Shown here: positions 20,194 through 29,301 of the stretch, piece after piece
How positions within the stretch are numbered: the stretch's first letter is position 1
How the letters are laid out: each line of letters begins with the position of its first letter
From: Arcanobacterium phocisimile
GTDB taxonomy: Bacteria > Actinomycetota > Actinomycetes > Actinomycetales > Actinomycetaceae
Direction of reading: 5' to 3'
Assembly: GCF_016904675.1 (NCBI RefSeq)
Contig: NZ_CP070228.1
Coordinates: forward strand, 62,001-126,000
DNA: 64,000 bases
The notes under the pieces: model-generated
Database searches by the model: none
What the model was told of the DNA's origin: nothing
Seen by the model: only the letters and a program-made list of their open reading frames with translations
Position numbers and translations under genes: made by a program

Positions 20194-21720
20194 GTGCATT
20201 CACTGTTTGTTATTGGTGAAGATCAGAGTTTTTCACCGCAGTGGTCGACGTATCTGCAAAATGATGCGCGTGTGGAAAAAGCTGTACCTGGGGAGTTTAC
20301 TAATGTTTTCGACCGCATGTCTTTCCCTGGTGTTGTTGTAGTAATCCCATGTGTTTCAGCGATTCCGCAAGAGCTGATCTCGACAGTTATGGATAATGGC
20401 TTGGAGCATGTGCGTAACGGAGAGAATGTCGTCTTTTCTGGTAGAGGAGAAGAAGGCCAAGCTTTATCTACAGCTGCTGCTGCATACTTTTTTAATGCAG
20501 AGGACGTTCATTATATTGGTGGTCTTGATGGTTCGCTTGATGCGTTAACGATGGCGATGGATGTGATGTTCCGGTTAAGTGCCCGTGGGCACGTAATTCA
20601 TCGCCGCCGAGTGGAAGGGCTAGAACATAACCCTGCTTCGTTGTTGGCATACATGAACGTTTTGTCGCGCAATCTTGATCCGAAAATACAGTCGTATGAA
20701 CTTGCTCCACTGATTTTAGGAGTTCTCTCGGGAACGATGGCTGATGCGGATATTTCAGCATTAGATTTACAGTTGTCCCCAGGAGATGAAAATAATCGAG
20801 AACTCACCCTTCCTGCTCACGCGCTATCGGGGGCACGCCTAGTTCGTCAATGGACCAAGGGAATGAAACGTACCCAAGCTGCAAGTGTTATTAATTTTCC
20901 AATGAATCGTATACCTGCGAAACGATTGCCAGGCTTGGTAGATTTCATTGACGAAATGTGGGCAAGCACCGGATTAGATTCAGCTTCTATTACTTTATTG
21001 CGTGAATCTTTTGCGGATATTTCTCCGTACAGTGATCCTGATGTTCTGTTTGTATGTTCCTTCGATGACGAGCATGCGTACAACCGAATGTTGCAGGTTA
21101 GTTCACTTTTGTCTCCTGACGTTTACGTATGGAATACGTGTAACGATACACTCCACCGCTATTCACAAGGCGAGTTAAAGCAGATTGCCGTGCAGCCTGG
21201 TATTTTAGAGCAAATGTCAGTAATCGTCTTCGTCGGCGCTGCGCTCCGTGAAGTGATCGGAGTTCAAGAAACAAACGCGATGATCGTGCTGGATATGACC
21301 ACTACCGATGTTTTGGGTCTGATGCAAAATGAACATCGCAGTTTTACGGCAGGAGTCACGGAAACTTCTGTGCAAAAGTGGAATGAAACTATTGGCCACG
21401 CGGATCGGATCATTGTTTCTTCGTCGCAACAACGCGACCTCTATCTTGGATATATTGCTGGCCTTAAACGACTTAATGCTATGGCTTACGACGAAGATCA
21501 TGCTTACAATTCGCTTGTTGCCGTTGAAGATGGCACATCGCAGATTCTTACAGCTATTAACTACCCACGAAAAGCACTCGATAATGTTAAGTCGGTTCCG
21601 CTTTATCAGAAAACTCCATACGGTATGCTCGCAAAACGGACCGCGCAAGGTATTGTCAATGAGCTGGTGAAGAAAACTGGCAACACGGTGGATAAAGCGA
21701 AGGGAAGTGTCCAGAAATGA
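20194..21720 (+). CDS. Uncharacterised protein, probable degenerate GT2-GT4-like relative
   Basis: 508 residues from a GTG with a good ribosome site (AGGGAGATC, 20182-20190); the frame is open from a GTG at 20104 but lacks one there. I recognise no catalytic family. By eye, parts track the GT2-GT4 fusion just downstream: IHRRRVEGLEHNPASLLAYM then NLDP resembles its YHRHHVSMNKFGNYREQYLL then NLGP; the segment HADRIIVSSSQQRDLYLGYI resembles GDRFLCASEKQRYFWLGQLA. The GT2 DxD-type donor motif and the C-terminal GT4 donor domain are absent. It overlaps the next gene (ATGA), so the two are co-translated. A non-catalytic partner of the fusion enzyme is possible, but function is unknown. Confidence 0.7.
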   Translation: MHSLFVIGEDQSFSPQWSTYLQNDARVEKAVPGEFTNVFDRMSFPGVVVVIPCVSAIPQELISTVMDNGLEHVRNGENVVFSGRGEEGQALSTAAAAYFFNAEDVHYIGGLDGSLDALTMAMDVMFRLSARGHVIHRRRVEGLEHNPASLLAYMNVLSRNLDPKIQSYELAPLILGVLSGTMADADISALDLQLSPGDENNRELTLPAHALSGARLVRQWTKGMKRTQAASVINFPMNRIPAKRLPGLVDFIDEMWASTGLDSASITLLRESFADISPYSDPDVLFVCSFDDEHAYNRMLQVSSLLSPDVYVWNTCNDTLHRYSQGELKQIAVQPGILEQMSVIVFVGAALREVIGVQETNAMIVLDMTTTDVLGLMQNEHRSFTAGVTETSVQKWNETIGHADRIIVSSSQQRDLYLGYIAGLKRLNAMAYDEDHAYNSLVAVEDGTSQILTAINYPRKALDNVKSVPLYQKTPYGMLAKRTAQGIVNELVKKTGNTVDKAKGSVQK

Positions 21721-24158
21721 CAAAAGTTTCGGTGATCCTGGTCAATTACCGTGGAGCGCAAGATACGATTGACGCAGTAAGGTACTTACGCCAAACATCG
21801 TGGCCTCAAGAGCAATTGGAAATCGTCGTCGTTGAAAATAATTCAGGCGATGATTCTCTCGCAAAGTTCCGTGAGCAGATCCCTGACGAAGTTATCGTCG
21901 ACGCTGGAGAAAACCTTGGTTTCGCAGGTGGCTGTAATTTAGGTGCTGCTTCTTCAACCGGAGATGTGGTTGCCTTTTTGAACAATGATGCGCGCCCAGA
22001 CGAAAACTGGATCAGCGCTGCCGTGGCACGTATCGAAGACGATCCAAAAATTGGTTGTGTGGCCTCGAAAGTTTTGAACTGGGAAGGCGACAAAATTGAT
22101 TACATTGATGGTTCACTGACATGGTTCGGTATGGGATATAAGCGCGAAGCTGGCTGGGACTATGCTGGGCAAGGTAGCGTGGAAAAGAACGTGCTATTTG
22201 CAACCGGTGCTGCGATGTTCGTGCCGCGTCATGTTTATGAAGAGCTTGGCGGTTTTGATGAAAAATTCTTTATGTTCTATGAAGATGTTGATTTCGGATG
22301 GCGAGTGACATTAGCCGGATACGATGTGCGTTATGTACCGGCGTCGATTGCTTATCACCGTCATCACGTCTCGATGAATAAGTTCGGTAACTATCGTGAG
22401 CAATATCTACTAGAGCGCAATGCATTGGCGTGCCTTTATAAGAATCTAGGGCCGGATCTTTTGCGAACGGTATTTGCTTCGGCGCTGGCGTTGGCGAATG
22501 AGCGTGGTGCTTCGCGAGGCGAAAAAGAAATAGATGCAGCTAATGCGGATGCCTTCGCTGGTACGCAGATCACGAAGACGGCACTTACTGGTGCCTACGC
22601 AGTTGGCTGGTTTAATCAGCATCTAGAATATTTTGCCGCACAACGAAAGCACGTTCAGGCAACCCGTGTGCGCGATGATTCGGAGATTTTACCGTTGATG
22701 CGGGTGGCGTTGGAGCCACTGGAACCGCATTCAGCCTATCTTAACGCGTATAAGCAACTAGTGGATCATTTTGGCATTGATCGAAAGTATTTCCGTCCAT
22801 CGCGTATCTTGGTTGTTACTGGCGATATGATTTCGGAAAAGATGGCTGGTCCAGCTATACGTGCGTGGGAGATGGCCAAGCGTCTCAGTGAAAAGCATCA
22901 GGTTAAACTTTGTTCTACAACGGGTGTTTCTGGAGTGGAGTCAGTTGATTTTGATATTCATCTCGGGATTGACAAAGAATTGCATGCCCTTGTTGACTGG
23001 TCTGATATCGTGATTTTCCAAGGCTTCTTGTTAGAGGTGGCTCCGTGGATTATGGATAGTGACAAAATCCTTATTACAGATATCTATGATCCTATTCATC
23101 TTGAACAGCTTGAGCAGGCTAAAGATCAAGGGCCCAAAGGCCGCGATGATACACTAGTGTCAAGCACCAATGCGCTTAATCGGCAAATTGTTCGCGGGGA
23201 TAGATTCCTATGCGCATCCGAGAAGCAGCGTTATTTCTGGCTGGGGCAGTTAGCTGCTATGGGACGAATTAATCGAAACTTCGTGGGTGCCGGAAATGAC
23301 CCTGAATCGGTGATTGATATTGTGCCATTCGGGTTGAATGAAGAACGCCCGGTGCAGGAATACCATGCGATTAAGGGCAAAGTTCCGGGAATCTCCCTCG
23401 ATGATAAAGTAATTTTATGGGGTGGCGGAGTTTATAACTGGTTTGATCCGCTCACGCTGATAAGAGCAGTCGATGTTTTGGTGAAGAAGCACGATAATGT
23501 TCGGATGTATTTCCTTGGCGTGAAGCATCCTAATCCGGCAGTGCCGAAGATGCAGATGACTCAGGCGGCAATGGATCTTGCTGATGAGCTCGGCCTAACC
23601 GGTAAGTATGTTTTCTTTAACCATGACTGGGTAGATTACAATACTCGGCACAACTATTTACTTGACGCTGATTGCGGGGTCTCGACTCATTTCGAGCATA
23701 TCGAAACTCAGTACTCATTCCGTACACGGATTCTGGATTATTTATGGGCTGGCTTGCCGATTGTGGCAACTGAAGGTGACTCTTTTGGTAATGCGTTAAA
23801 TCCGGAGCGTATTGGGATTTCGGTTCCGCCTGAAGATGTTGATGCGTTGGCGACGGCGTTAGAGCGCGTACTCTTTGAACCGGGCCTTGCTGAAGAGTTT
23901 AAGCAAAATATTGCACGCTATTCAGTTCAGTTTGAATGGCGAAATGCGCTCAAACCGTTGCTTGATTTTGTGGATCATGCATGCCGAGCTGACGATCACA
24001 AGACAGCGACAACCGAAGTAATACGTACTGATCTGCAATTTGTGAAAGTACCATTTAACCTCACGCGCGATGCCAAACTTGTTATTGAGCATCTGAAAGC
24101 GGGTGGCCCGAAGTTGCTGGCAGATAAAGTCCGTTCGCGATTACGGAAACTGTTTTAG
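21717..24158 (+). CDS. Bifunctional GT2-GT4 glycosyltransferase fusion
   Basis: 813 residues. Residues 1 to about 290 are a GT2 domain (VSVILVNYRGAQDTIDAV, VVENNSGDDS, NLGFAGGCNLG, FLNNDARPD, then FDEKFFMFYEDVDFGWR), of the rhamnosyltransferase type. From about residue 360 a GT4 domain follows: ILVVTGDMISEKMAGPAIRA opens its first Rossmann half, and VILWGGGVYNWFDPLTLIRA with DYLWAGLPIVATEGD belongs to the donor-binding half. Such fusions build two linkages of a repeat unit in one polypeptide. No membrane segments. It overlaps the preceding gene by four bases and is followed by a membrane protein 26 bases on. Confidence 0.9.
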   Translation: MTKVSVILVNYRGAQDTIDAVRYLRQTSWPQEQLEIVVVENNSGDDSLAKFREQIPDEVIVDAGENLGFAGGCNLGAASSTGDVVAFLNNDARPDENWISAAVARIEDDPKIGCVASKVLNWEGDKIDYIDGSLTWFGMGYKREAGWDYAGQGSVEKNVLFATGAAMFVPRHVYEELGGFDEKFFMFYEDVDFGWRVTLAGYDVRYVPASIAYHRHHVSMNKFGNYREQYLLERNALACLYKNLGPDLLRTVFASALALANERGASRGEKEIDAANADAFAGTQITKTALTGAYAVGWFNQHLEYFAAQRKHVQATRVRDDSEILPLMRVALEPLEPHSAYLNAYKQLVDHFGIDRKYFRPSRILVVTGDMISEKMAGPAIRAWEMAKRLSEKHQVKLCSTTGVSGVESVDFDIHLGIDKELHALVDWSDIVIFQGFLLEVAPWIMDSDKILITDIYDPIHLEQLEQAKDQGPKGRDDTLVSSTNALNRQIVRGDRFLCASEKQRYFWLGQLAAMGRINRNFVGAGNDPESVIDIVPFGLNEERPVQEYHAIKGKVPGISLDDKVILWGGGVYNWFDPLTLIRAVDVLVKKHDNVRMYFLGVKHPNPAVPKMQMTQAAMDLADELGLTGKYVFFNHDWVDYNTRHNYLLDADCGVSTHFEHIETQYSFRTRILDYLWAGLPIVATEGDSFGNALNPERIGISVPPEDVDALATALERVLFEPGLAEEFKQNIARYSVQFEWRNALKPLLDFVDHACRADDHKTATTEVIRTDLQFVKVPFNLTRDAKLVIEHLKAGGPKLLADKVRSRLRKLF

Positions 24159-24184
24159 TACGTGGATAGTTACAGGAAATGAAA

Positions 24185-25762
24185 ATGCGTGATAGTAAAA
24201 TTCAGCAACTGCGGTCAGCATTAGGTATTCGTTCGATCAGCCTTGTTATTGTGGCGATGATAGCCTTTTTTGGAGCTGGTTTAGGGTGGGTTGTAGCCTC
24301 TCCAATTGGCGGTTCTCCTGATGATGATTACCATATGGGCTCTATTTGGTGCCCGAGGCCGGTTGGAGAATCGTGTACAGTTAAAGCTATCAATGGTGTT
24401 GATGAAGTGCGAGTTCCGATTCCTGTGGCTGCGGGAGCAGCCTGTCATGCGTTCAAATCGGATAGTTCAGCTTCGGACTGTAATGTTGATATTTCCACAA
24501 ACGAGTTGATGTGGAGCCATCGCTATGATGATGGCGACTATCCAGCTGGTTATTATGCCTTTCAGCATCTGTTTATCCAACATGACGTTGGTAAATCGAT
24601 AATCGTCATGCGCACGGTGAACTTAACTATCGCGATTTTGCTTTTAACTCTCATCGGAGTTTTCTTGCGCCCAGAACAACGAACGGCGTATTTATTACCG
24701 ATGGTGGTTACGTGGATCCCAATGGGGTTCTATTTCATCACCTCAATTAATCCAAGTTCTTGGGCGATTACAGGGCTTTATGGTTATACCGTGGCCATGT
24801 ATGGAGCCGCTACCGGAAAAGATTGGCGCCGTTGGGTTTTGCTGGGGCTAGCTATGTTTTCCGCAGTCTTATGCCTGTCCTCTCGGCGTGACGTTTCTTT
24901 CTATCTTTTCGTCGTTGCAGTGGCGTTCATATTCGCCATCAAATGGAGCAAGAAAAACATCATTCCGGGAGTAGCGGTCGCGATTATTGGGTTTGTTGGT
25001 GCTTACTCAATTACGTTAGGTGGTCAGGCGAAGCACGTCACTGCTAGCTTCGAATCAGAGGGGAATCTTTTCCGCAATGCGTTGAATACTATTCTCGATC
25101 TTCCGCGTTATTTTGCTGGAATGTTTGGGGTTACATACGGACCAGGTTGGTTTGATACACCAGTTGAAGGTCCAGCAACGTATATTGTTCTCTTTGTTTT
25201 TGCCGGAGCAGTAATGGCCGGGCTACGTTCTGGTTCGTGGCGCAAGTGGATGTCTGCATCCGTTATTCTTGGGGCGATATGTGGAATTCCGCTGGTGTTT
25301 ATTCTCAAAGGCATTTTTACAGGCTTTGGAGATTATCAGCCGCGTTATATGTTGCCATTGTTGGGTGTTTTACTTTTTATGTTGTTTACAATTGGAAGTC
25401 GGCAGCGTCAAATATTTGAGCTTCCGCAACTTATTCTTATTGCATTGGCTATCCCGATTGCTAATAGCTTGGCACTTCATATCGTTATGCAACGTTATAC
25501 TGCTGGATTCCAACCAGCGCATCCACTGAACTTGGATAATAATATTTCATGGTGGTGGAATACCAGTATTTCACCGATGACTGTGTGGGTAGTGGCATCA
25601 TTGGCATTTGTCGTGGCGATTGTAGTAGTTACGTATTTTGCTCATCGGAATTCATTCAACAGTGACTCAGTGAAAAAAGTGCCGATTGCTGAGAGTAGTC
25701 AAAGCAATGACTCTGAAAACATAATCGCGGAAAAGGTATCGCCTAAACACGCTCTTGTGTGA
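24185..25762 (+). CDS. DUF2142-type polytopic membrane protein, probable GT-C-like glycosyltransferase
   Basis: About 525 residues. An N-terminal helix is followed by a large outer loop beginning SPIGGSPDDDYHMGSIWCP, with acidic residues just after TM1 as in DUF2142 and GT-C enzymes, then about ten more hydrophobic segments (RPEQRTAYLLPMVVTWIPMG, NPSSWAITGLYGYTVAMYG). Members of this group occur in actinobacterial wall-glycan loci and are thought to use lipid-phosphate sugars on the outer face. In this locus it could act on a sugar donor made by the GT2/DUF2304 pair (inference). The ATG at 24185 is chosen over 24179 because of its spacing from AGGA. Confidence 0.72.
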   Translation: MRDSKIQQLRSALGIRSISLVIVAMIAFFGAGLGWVVASPIGGSPDDDYHMGSIWCPRPVGESCTVKAINGVDEVRVPIPVAAGAACHAFKSDSSASDCNVDISTNELMWSHRYDDGDYPAGYYAFQHLFIQHDVGKSIIVMRTVNLTIAILLLTLIGVFLRPEQRTAYLLPMVVTWIPMGFYFITSINPSSWAITGLYGYTVAMYGAATGKDWRRWVLLGLAMFSAVLCLSSRRDVSFYLFVVAVAFIFAIKWSKKNIIPGVAVAIIGFVGAYSITLGGQAKHVTASFESEGNLFRNALNTILDLPRYFAGMFGVTYGPGWFDTPVEGPATYIVLFVFAGAVMAGLRSGSWRKWMSASVILGAICGIPLVFILKGIFTGFGDYQPRYMLPLLGVLLFMLFTIGSRQRQIFELPQLILIALAIPIANSLALHIVMQRYTAGFQPAHPLNLDNNISWWWNTSISPMTVWVVASLAFVVAIVVVTYFAHRNSFNSDSVKKVPIAESSQSNDSENIIAEKVSPKHALV

Positions 25763-25782
25763 ACATAGACGTAGCTTTGTTG

Positions 25783-27033
25783 CTAATCGTTGATACTTGT
25801 ATTATGCGGTAGCTTACGGTAGCTGTGCGCAAATACTACAACCATAACGAGCAGGGCGCCGGAATAGGCCACCGTGCCAACCCAACTTGGTCCATTGATT
25901 CCAAACATGCTTATGAACCATTGGGAAAGTGTAACGGTTAAAACTGCAGCGACTGCATTTCCAATGAAGGCTCCTTTGTAGTTCCTTACGGTGATCAGCA
26001 GATCGTTCATAAACCATACAAAGGCAGTGATTAACGTAAATAATATGGCTGGTTGCAGGATGTAAGTATGCTGGCTAATGTCATCGCCAAATAAGATCGC
26101 TAAGAGCCGGTCGCCAAACATTAGCAAAAGAAGGGATAGTATTCCAGTAATGAGGATCATAAAACCGGTTGTTTTTTTGATGAGTTTCAAGGCGGAGCGC
26201 TTATCTGAATTTAATCGCTGGGCCAGCTCTCGAAGCAGTGGGCTGTAGACGTATGTGGCGCCCATTTGAACGATGAGTACTGGAGAAGCTACTGAAGCAT
26301 AAATTCCTAACGCATCGGTACCTAAAGAAATTTCTAATTGTTGGCGGGGAATAGTAAGGACAGCAGTGCTCAGCACTTGTGAAATAACGAGCGGAGTGAG
26401 TGTAAAGAGTAGTTTTAGCGAGGGCAGGATATCAATAACAGGTGTAATCCCCTCGAACTTTGCTGCTTGAGGAGCATCATAGAAAGCCCCAACCAGGATT
26501 TCTGAGACGATCATAGCAATGATTGCCCAGATCAATGAATTTGTCGTCCATAGCGTCACACTAAATGATGCCAGATTTGCTACACCTTGTAGGATATAGG
26601 AAATTCCAGAAATATCCATACGATAGTTGCGCCAATCAATTGCATGAAATACTTCAATAAAGTTAACCGTCAGAGAATAGATGAGATACAAGAGGACTGG
26701 GATGAGGCTGGCAAAAGACGAGGTAATAATGGCGTAGAGGGTACCAGCGATAAATGCAAACAGTGATGTGAGAACACGTAAGCCAACGTAACGATGAGAT
26801 GAGCGTTCATTTTTTACGTCGGTGATTTGTAATGTGCGGAGACGATAGTCAGCAAAAGGAAGGATAAGGTTAGATATCGACATGGAGATAGCTAAACTAC
26901 CTGCAACATCAAATCCGGTTGAAAGTCGAACAGCGGCAATTGTTATAGCGTAATTGCATATTAGTCGAATCATGGATCCAACCGAGTTCCATAGCATATT
27001 GCTTTTAAGTGTTAGCTGTTTTTTAGTGCTCAT
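25783..27033 (-). CDS. Wzx-like polysaccharide flippase (MOP superfamily)
   Basis: About 416 residues with about twelve transmembrane segments, starting STKKQLTLKSNMLWNSVGSM, which is the typical opening of O-antigen/teichoic-acid flippases. The ATG at 27033 has GAGGTG just upstream; the frame runs 20 codons further up without a ribosome site. It would flip lipid-linked glycan units to the outer face. It converges on the DUF2142 gene with only 20 bases between stops and diverges from a GT4 gene. An ABC exporter is also present in the locus, so two export routes coexist. Confidence 0.85.
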   Translation of the reverse strand: MSTKKQLTLKSNMLWNSVGSMIRLICNYAITIAAVRLSTGFDVAGSLAISMSISNLILPFADYRLRTLQITDVKNERSSHRYVGLRVLTSLFAFIAGTLYAIITSSFASLIPVLLYLIYSLTVNFIEVFHAIDWRNYRMDISGISYILQGVANLASFSVTLWTTNSLIWAIIAMIVSEILVGAFYDAPQAAKFEGITPVIDILPSLKLLFTLTPLVISQVLSTAVLTIPRQQLEISLGTDALGIYASVASPVLIVQMGATYVYSPLLRELAQRLNSDKRSALKLIKKTTGFMILITGILSLLLLMFGDRLLAILFGDDISQHTYILQPAILFTLITAFVWFMNDLLITVRNYKGAFIGNAVAAVLTVTLSQWFISMFGINGPSWVGTVAYSGALLVMVVVFAHSYRKLPHNTSIND

Positions 27034-27210
27034 ATGCACCTCATATATCCTAGTATCTTCTCTATACCATCTTAGTGGTAGGGAGTTAAACACTGAATAC
27101 TATAACATTAGGAGTATGTATAGGAGATTTTCGTGGACGCCTCTTCCGAAGTGAAGTTCTTGATACCATGAATTTAGGTTATTGATATATTTTTGTAGGG
27201 AGATTCATTG

Positions 27211-28347
27211 GTGATTCGAATTTGTCATGTTATCGGCGCAATGGAACGGGCGGGGGCAGAAACATTTTTAATGAATCTGTATAGGTCGATTGATCGGTCT
27301 AAAGTGCAGTTTGATTTTCTAGTGCACACTGATCGTGAGGCGGCATATGATGCTGAAATTCTAAAGCTAGGAGGGCGAATCTTCCGGGCGCCGGCTATTA
27401 CCCCAACGTCGTTAGCTCGTCTATATCCATTTTATAAAAAGTTCTTTGCTGACCATCCAGAAATGATAGTTGTTCATGGACATATTGGATCGGTTGCTGC
27501 ATTGTATTTGAGAGCTGCCCATAAAGCTGGACGGTATGCCATTGCACATTCGCATGCTCAGAACTATCCCTTAGATTTTTCGCAAGCTCTTTTCCGAATA
27601 CTCGCATTTCCTACCAGGTTTGTGGCTGACTATTATTTGGGTGCGTCCTTTGAAGCTGGTCTTGATCGTTTCGGCGAAAAAATCGTGAATTCTCCACGAT
27701 TTAAAATCATTTTCAACGGTGTTTCTGTACAGCTATATGCATATAGTGAAGAAAAACGTCGAAAGTTGAGGAAAGAATTAGAGATCAGCTCTGATGAACA
27801 GGTTTTGATCCATGTTGCTCGTTTCGATCCAGTGAAGAATCAGACGTTTTTGATCGATGTATTCAATGAATATTATAAATTAAATCCTCAAAGTCGGTTG
27901 TTAATGGTTGGAGGTGGTGGTTCGGAAGGGCCAACGTTACGTAATAAAATTGAGAATTATCAATTGACTGATGTAGTTAAGTTTCTTGGAATTCGTTCCG
28001 ATGTTAATGATCTTCTCCAAGCTGGCGATGTATTTATTATGACTTCTTTTTCAGAGGGTATGCCAGTGGCGATATCGGAGGCTCAAACAGCTGGTCTTCC
28101 ATGTATTGTCACAACGGGTTTTCCAGAGGCGGCAAACTGGAGCGGAGAAGTTCGCTTTGTTGATCTCAATGCAGGTATTGCGGCGTGGGTAGCTGCTATA
28201 AAGAATGCGTTCCAGCGCTCCATGGATCCACATTACATGCGCAGTGCGGGAGTGGAACGAGCTCAAGAAAACGGATTCGATATTACTACTACTGCCCGCT
28301 GGTTTGAAGACTTCTATATTGTAGAGGCATCGAAGCGAATCGGTTAG
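27211..28347 (+). CDS. GT4 family glycosyltransferase
   Basis: About 379 residues. The N-terminal half starts IRICHVIGAMERAGAETFLM, typical of EpsF/CapM-like GT4 enzymes. The C-terminal donor-binding half has LIHVARFDPVKNQTFLIDVF and the E(x7)E-type segment SFSEGMPVAISEAQ. No transmembrane helix, so it acts on the inner membrane face. GTG at 27211 sits 8 bases from GGGAG; a TTG one codon earlier is possible. It converges with licD, 3 bases between stops. Sugar and linkage cannot be predicted. Confidence 0.88.
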   Translation: MIRICHVIGAMERAGAETFLMNLYRSIDRSKVQFDFLVHTDREAAYDAEILKLGGRIFRAPAITPTSLARLYPFYKKFFADHPEMIVVHGHIGSVAALYLRAAHKAGRYAIAHSHAQNYPLDFSQALFRILAFPTRFVADYYLGASFEAGLDRFGEKIVNSPRFKIIFNGVSVQLYAYSEEKRRKLRKELEISSDEQVLIHVARFDPVKNQTFLIDVFNEYYKLNPQSRLLMVGGGGSEGPTLRNKIENYQLTDVVKFLGIRSDVNDLLQAGDVFIMTSFSEGMPVAISEAQTAGLPCIVTTGFPEAANWSGEVRFVDLNAGIAAWVAAIKNAFQRSMDPHYMRSAGVERAQENGFDITTTARWFEDFYIVEASKRIG

Positions 28348-28350
28348 ATT

Positions 28351-29217
28351 TCATTCCACTAGTTTTGGAGCGTAGGGGCCAAAAATAATCGAGGATGCTT
28401 CATGGTTTTCTCGTTGATCTTCTGGCGGAATAGTCATGTAATCGCCATAACCGCGGCTTAAAATTGCATCATAGTCACGTGGAACCATGACTTCAATATC
28501 ACCGAAGGGGACACGGTGTGCAGGGAATAACTCATTGAGGGATGCTGACCACCGTTGCGGATCTCGAGTGGAGAAATCTCCAAAAAGAGTAGACGAACTA
28601 TGCTCGAATCGTCGAGCAGCTTTCTCCCATTTTTCAATTAATTTTGCAGGCTTAACGTGAGCTAGTCTCATTGACCAGTGAATAGCATGTAATGCGGCAT
28701 TAATTGCTAGTTTTGCCGGTTGTGGCACAGAGAGTATTGCGTTAGGGGTGCCCTGGAGATAGAGTAGCCTCCCCCAAAACCACGTGGCTTTATTTTGCTT
28801 AGCAAAATCTCGCGGTGAGTTTGGGATAGGATCGAGCGGAAAAAGATCTATGCCCAGTGGCATACTATAATCACGCTTTGCGGCCAAACCAGGTATGAAC
28901 TCACTTTCCTTAAAGCCTAGAACGCCAAAAGTTTTTGGGTAATTACTGTCGGTACGTGAATCGATCAAGACGTATTTTTCGTCCAAAATTTTCGGTGCGT
29001 GAGCGAAGAACTTATCATAATCTTCACGCAACATGCATATGTCGACGTCGTCGTCCCAGGGAATGAAACCTTGGTGGCGAATTGCACCAATGGCCGATCC
29101 TCCATAAACCACGTAGCGTAAATTTAATTCAGCGCACACACGATCAAACTCATACAATACATCAGTCATTGCTAACTGGATTCGTTGTAGGGTTTTCGGA
29201 TTATAACCGTTAGTCAT
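28351..29217 (-). CDS. licD: LicD family phosphocholine (or phospho-alditol) transferase
   Basis: 288 residues. The LicD/FKRP nucleotidyltransferase-like core is clear: AELNLRYVVYGGSAIGAIRH, GFIPWDDDVDICMLREDYDK (the metal-binding DxD is DDDVD), and IDLFPLDPIPNSP (separate blocks). LicD enzymes move phosphocholine from CDP-choline onto a cell-surface glycan; some relatives transfer other phospho-alditols. The gene for a LicC-LicA fusion, which would make CDP-choline, lies 84 bases upstream on the same strand, which supports the phosphocholine role. The ribosome site is weak (AGAAAG). Confidence 0.88.
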   Translation of the reverse strand: MTNGYNPKTLQRIQLAMTDVLYEFDRVCAELNLRYVVYGGSAIGAIRHQGFIPWDDDVDICMLREDYDKFFAHAPKILDEKYVLIDSRTDSNYPKTFGVLGFKESEFIPGLAAKRDYSMPLGIDLFPLDPIPNSPRDFAKQNKATWFWGRLLYLQGTPNAILSVPQPAKLAINAALHAIHWSMRLAHVKPAKLIEKWEKAARRFEHSSSTLFGDFSTRDPQRWSASLNELFPAHRVPFGDIEVMVPRDYDAILSRGYGDYMTIPPEDQRENHEASSIIFGPYAPKLVE

Positions 29218-29301
29218 AAGAATACTTTCTGTATCGAAAAGGGTAAGTCAGTAACTCCAAGTATAGGAAGCTAGTGGAAGGTCAAAATAGGCGAGATGGA
29301 C

